From positions 4,030,001-4,094,000 of the forward strand of contig NZ_CP155071.1 of assembly GCF_039621855.1 (NCBI RefSeq): DNA of 64,000 bases, in the 5' to 3' direction. The notes under the pieces are model-generated. The model saw only the letters and a list, made by a program, of their open reading frames with translations, made no database searches and was not told the origin of the DNA. Numbering within the stretch: the stretch's first letter is position 1; each line of letters begins with the position of its first letter. This stretch comes from Erwinia sp. HDF1-3R (lineage in GTDB: Bacteria > Pseudomonadota > Gammaproteobacteria > Enterobacterales > Enterobacteriaceae). Both the position numbers and the translations under genes were made by a program. Below, piece after piece: positions 63,722 through 64,000 of this stretch.

Positions 63722-64000
63722 GCCAGCTTGCCGTTGATTAACCAGTCAGTGAAGTGCAGCTCCAGATGATGCTGGTCGTCAGAGAGCCAGATCGCGCCAT
63801 CCTGCACCGTAGCCTGTAACGTCATCGAACGCGAAGCAAGTTGGGTAAGCGCTTTCAGCTGCTCGTCATCGAGGAAACGGATGGTGAGGTTATCCTGCTG
63901 CGCCAGTTTATTCTGGTTCTGCTGCCACCAGATTTGCGCCGCGCGACTGGTGTACGTGTACAAAAATACCCGGGCAGAACGGTTACAGGCCTTTTTGATG
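63718..64000 (-). CDS. yaeQ: YaeQ family protein, N-terminal part missing
   Basis: The C-terminal 93 residues or so of YaeQ (about 180 in full) are visible; the 5' part lies beyond the right edge. The block [19 protein letters not shown] and [18 protein letters not shown] match E. coli YaeQ, a PD-(D/E)XK-fold protein of unknown function. Its stop overlaps the arfB start. Confidence 0.93.
   Translation of the reverse strand, partial: IKKACNRSARVFLYTYTSRAAQIWWQQNQNKLAQQDNLTIRFLDDEQLKALTQLASRSMTLQATVQDGAIWLSDDQHHLELHFTDWLINGKLA

Overview
The window is chromosomal DNA of a gamma-proteobacterium of the order Enterobacterales. Gene order, protein lengths and residue-level similarity resemble Escherichia coli. 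The bactofilin gene, the hpxSAB-type allantoin operon and the yhfL-type lipoprotein would suit an Erwinia/Pantoea-type (Erwiniaceae) genome; the genus is inference. No phage, transposase, insertion sequence or CRISPR array was seen.

Left part (1-33.8 kb) follows the E. coli 63-66 min order: serA (cut by the left edge), rpiA, argP, yggE, argO, mscS, the central-carbon operon epd-pgk-fbaA, a bactofilin gene, tktA, loiP, the putrescine pair speA-speB behind a short yqgB-like ORF, metK, galP, sprT, endA, rsmE, gshB, yqgE-yqgF, a small yhfL-type lipoprotein gene, yggR, yggS-yggT-rdgB-hemW, then yggN/yggL/trmB back to back with mutY-yggX-mltC. At 33.8-43.7 kb lies a more variable block: a two-gene operon whose products correspond to the two halves of the plant Tm-1 protein (UPF0261 plus PEP-hydrolase-like TIM barrel) with a divergent TetR regulator, the ornithine decarboxylase gene speC with a long upstream region, and an allantoin module (GntR regulator, allantoin racemase, allantoinase, divergent NCS1 permease).

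At 43.7 kb a tRNA-Asp marks a jump to genes found near 5 min in E. coli: dnaQ/rnhA, yafS, gloB, mltD, yafE, yafD, then a complete rRNA operon read right to left (16S, tRNA-Ile, tRNA-Ala, 23S, 5S, tRNA-Thr, 5S, tRNA-Asp), gmhB, metNIQ, rcsF-trmO, proS, arfB and yaeQ (cut by the right edge). Three spacers of the rRNA operon each carry a long imperfect palindrome, one of them resembling ERIC elements.

Functionally the window joins polyamine synthesis (argP/argO, speA, speB, speC), methionine/SAM supply (metK and metNIQ, both with candidate MetJ boxes), the pentose-phosphate and lower-glycolysis genes, DNA repair and replication fidelity (mutY, rdgB, dnaQ, rnhA, yqgF), and envelope functions (mscS, mltC, mltD, rcsF, loiP, gmhB). 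Main points for a second look: the yqgB-like ORF and structured leader before speA, the bactofilin with a possible second start, the Tm-1-like operon, the palindromes in the rRNA spacers, the twin TTGTATACAA sites of the allantoin module, and the long speC leader.
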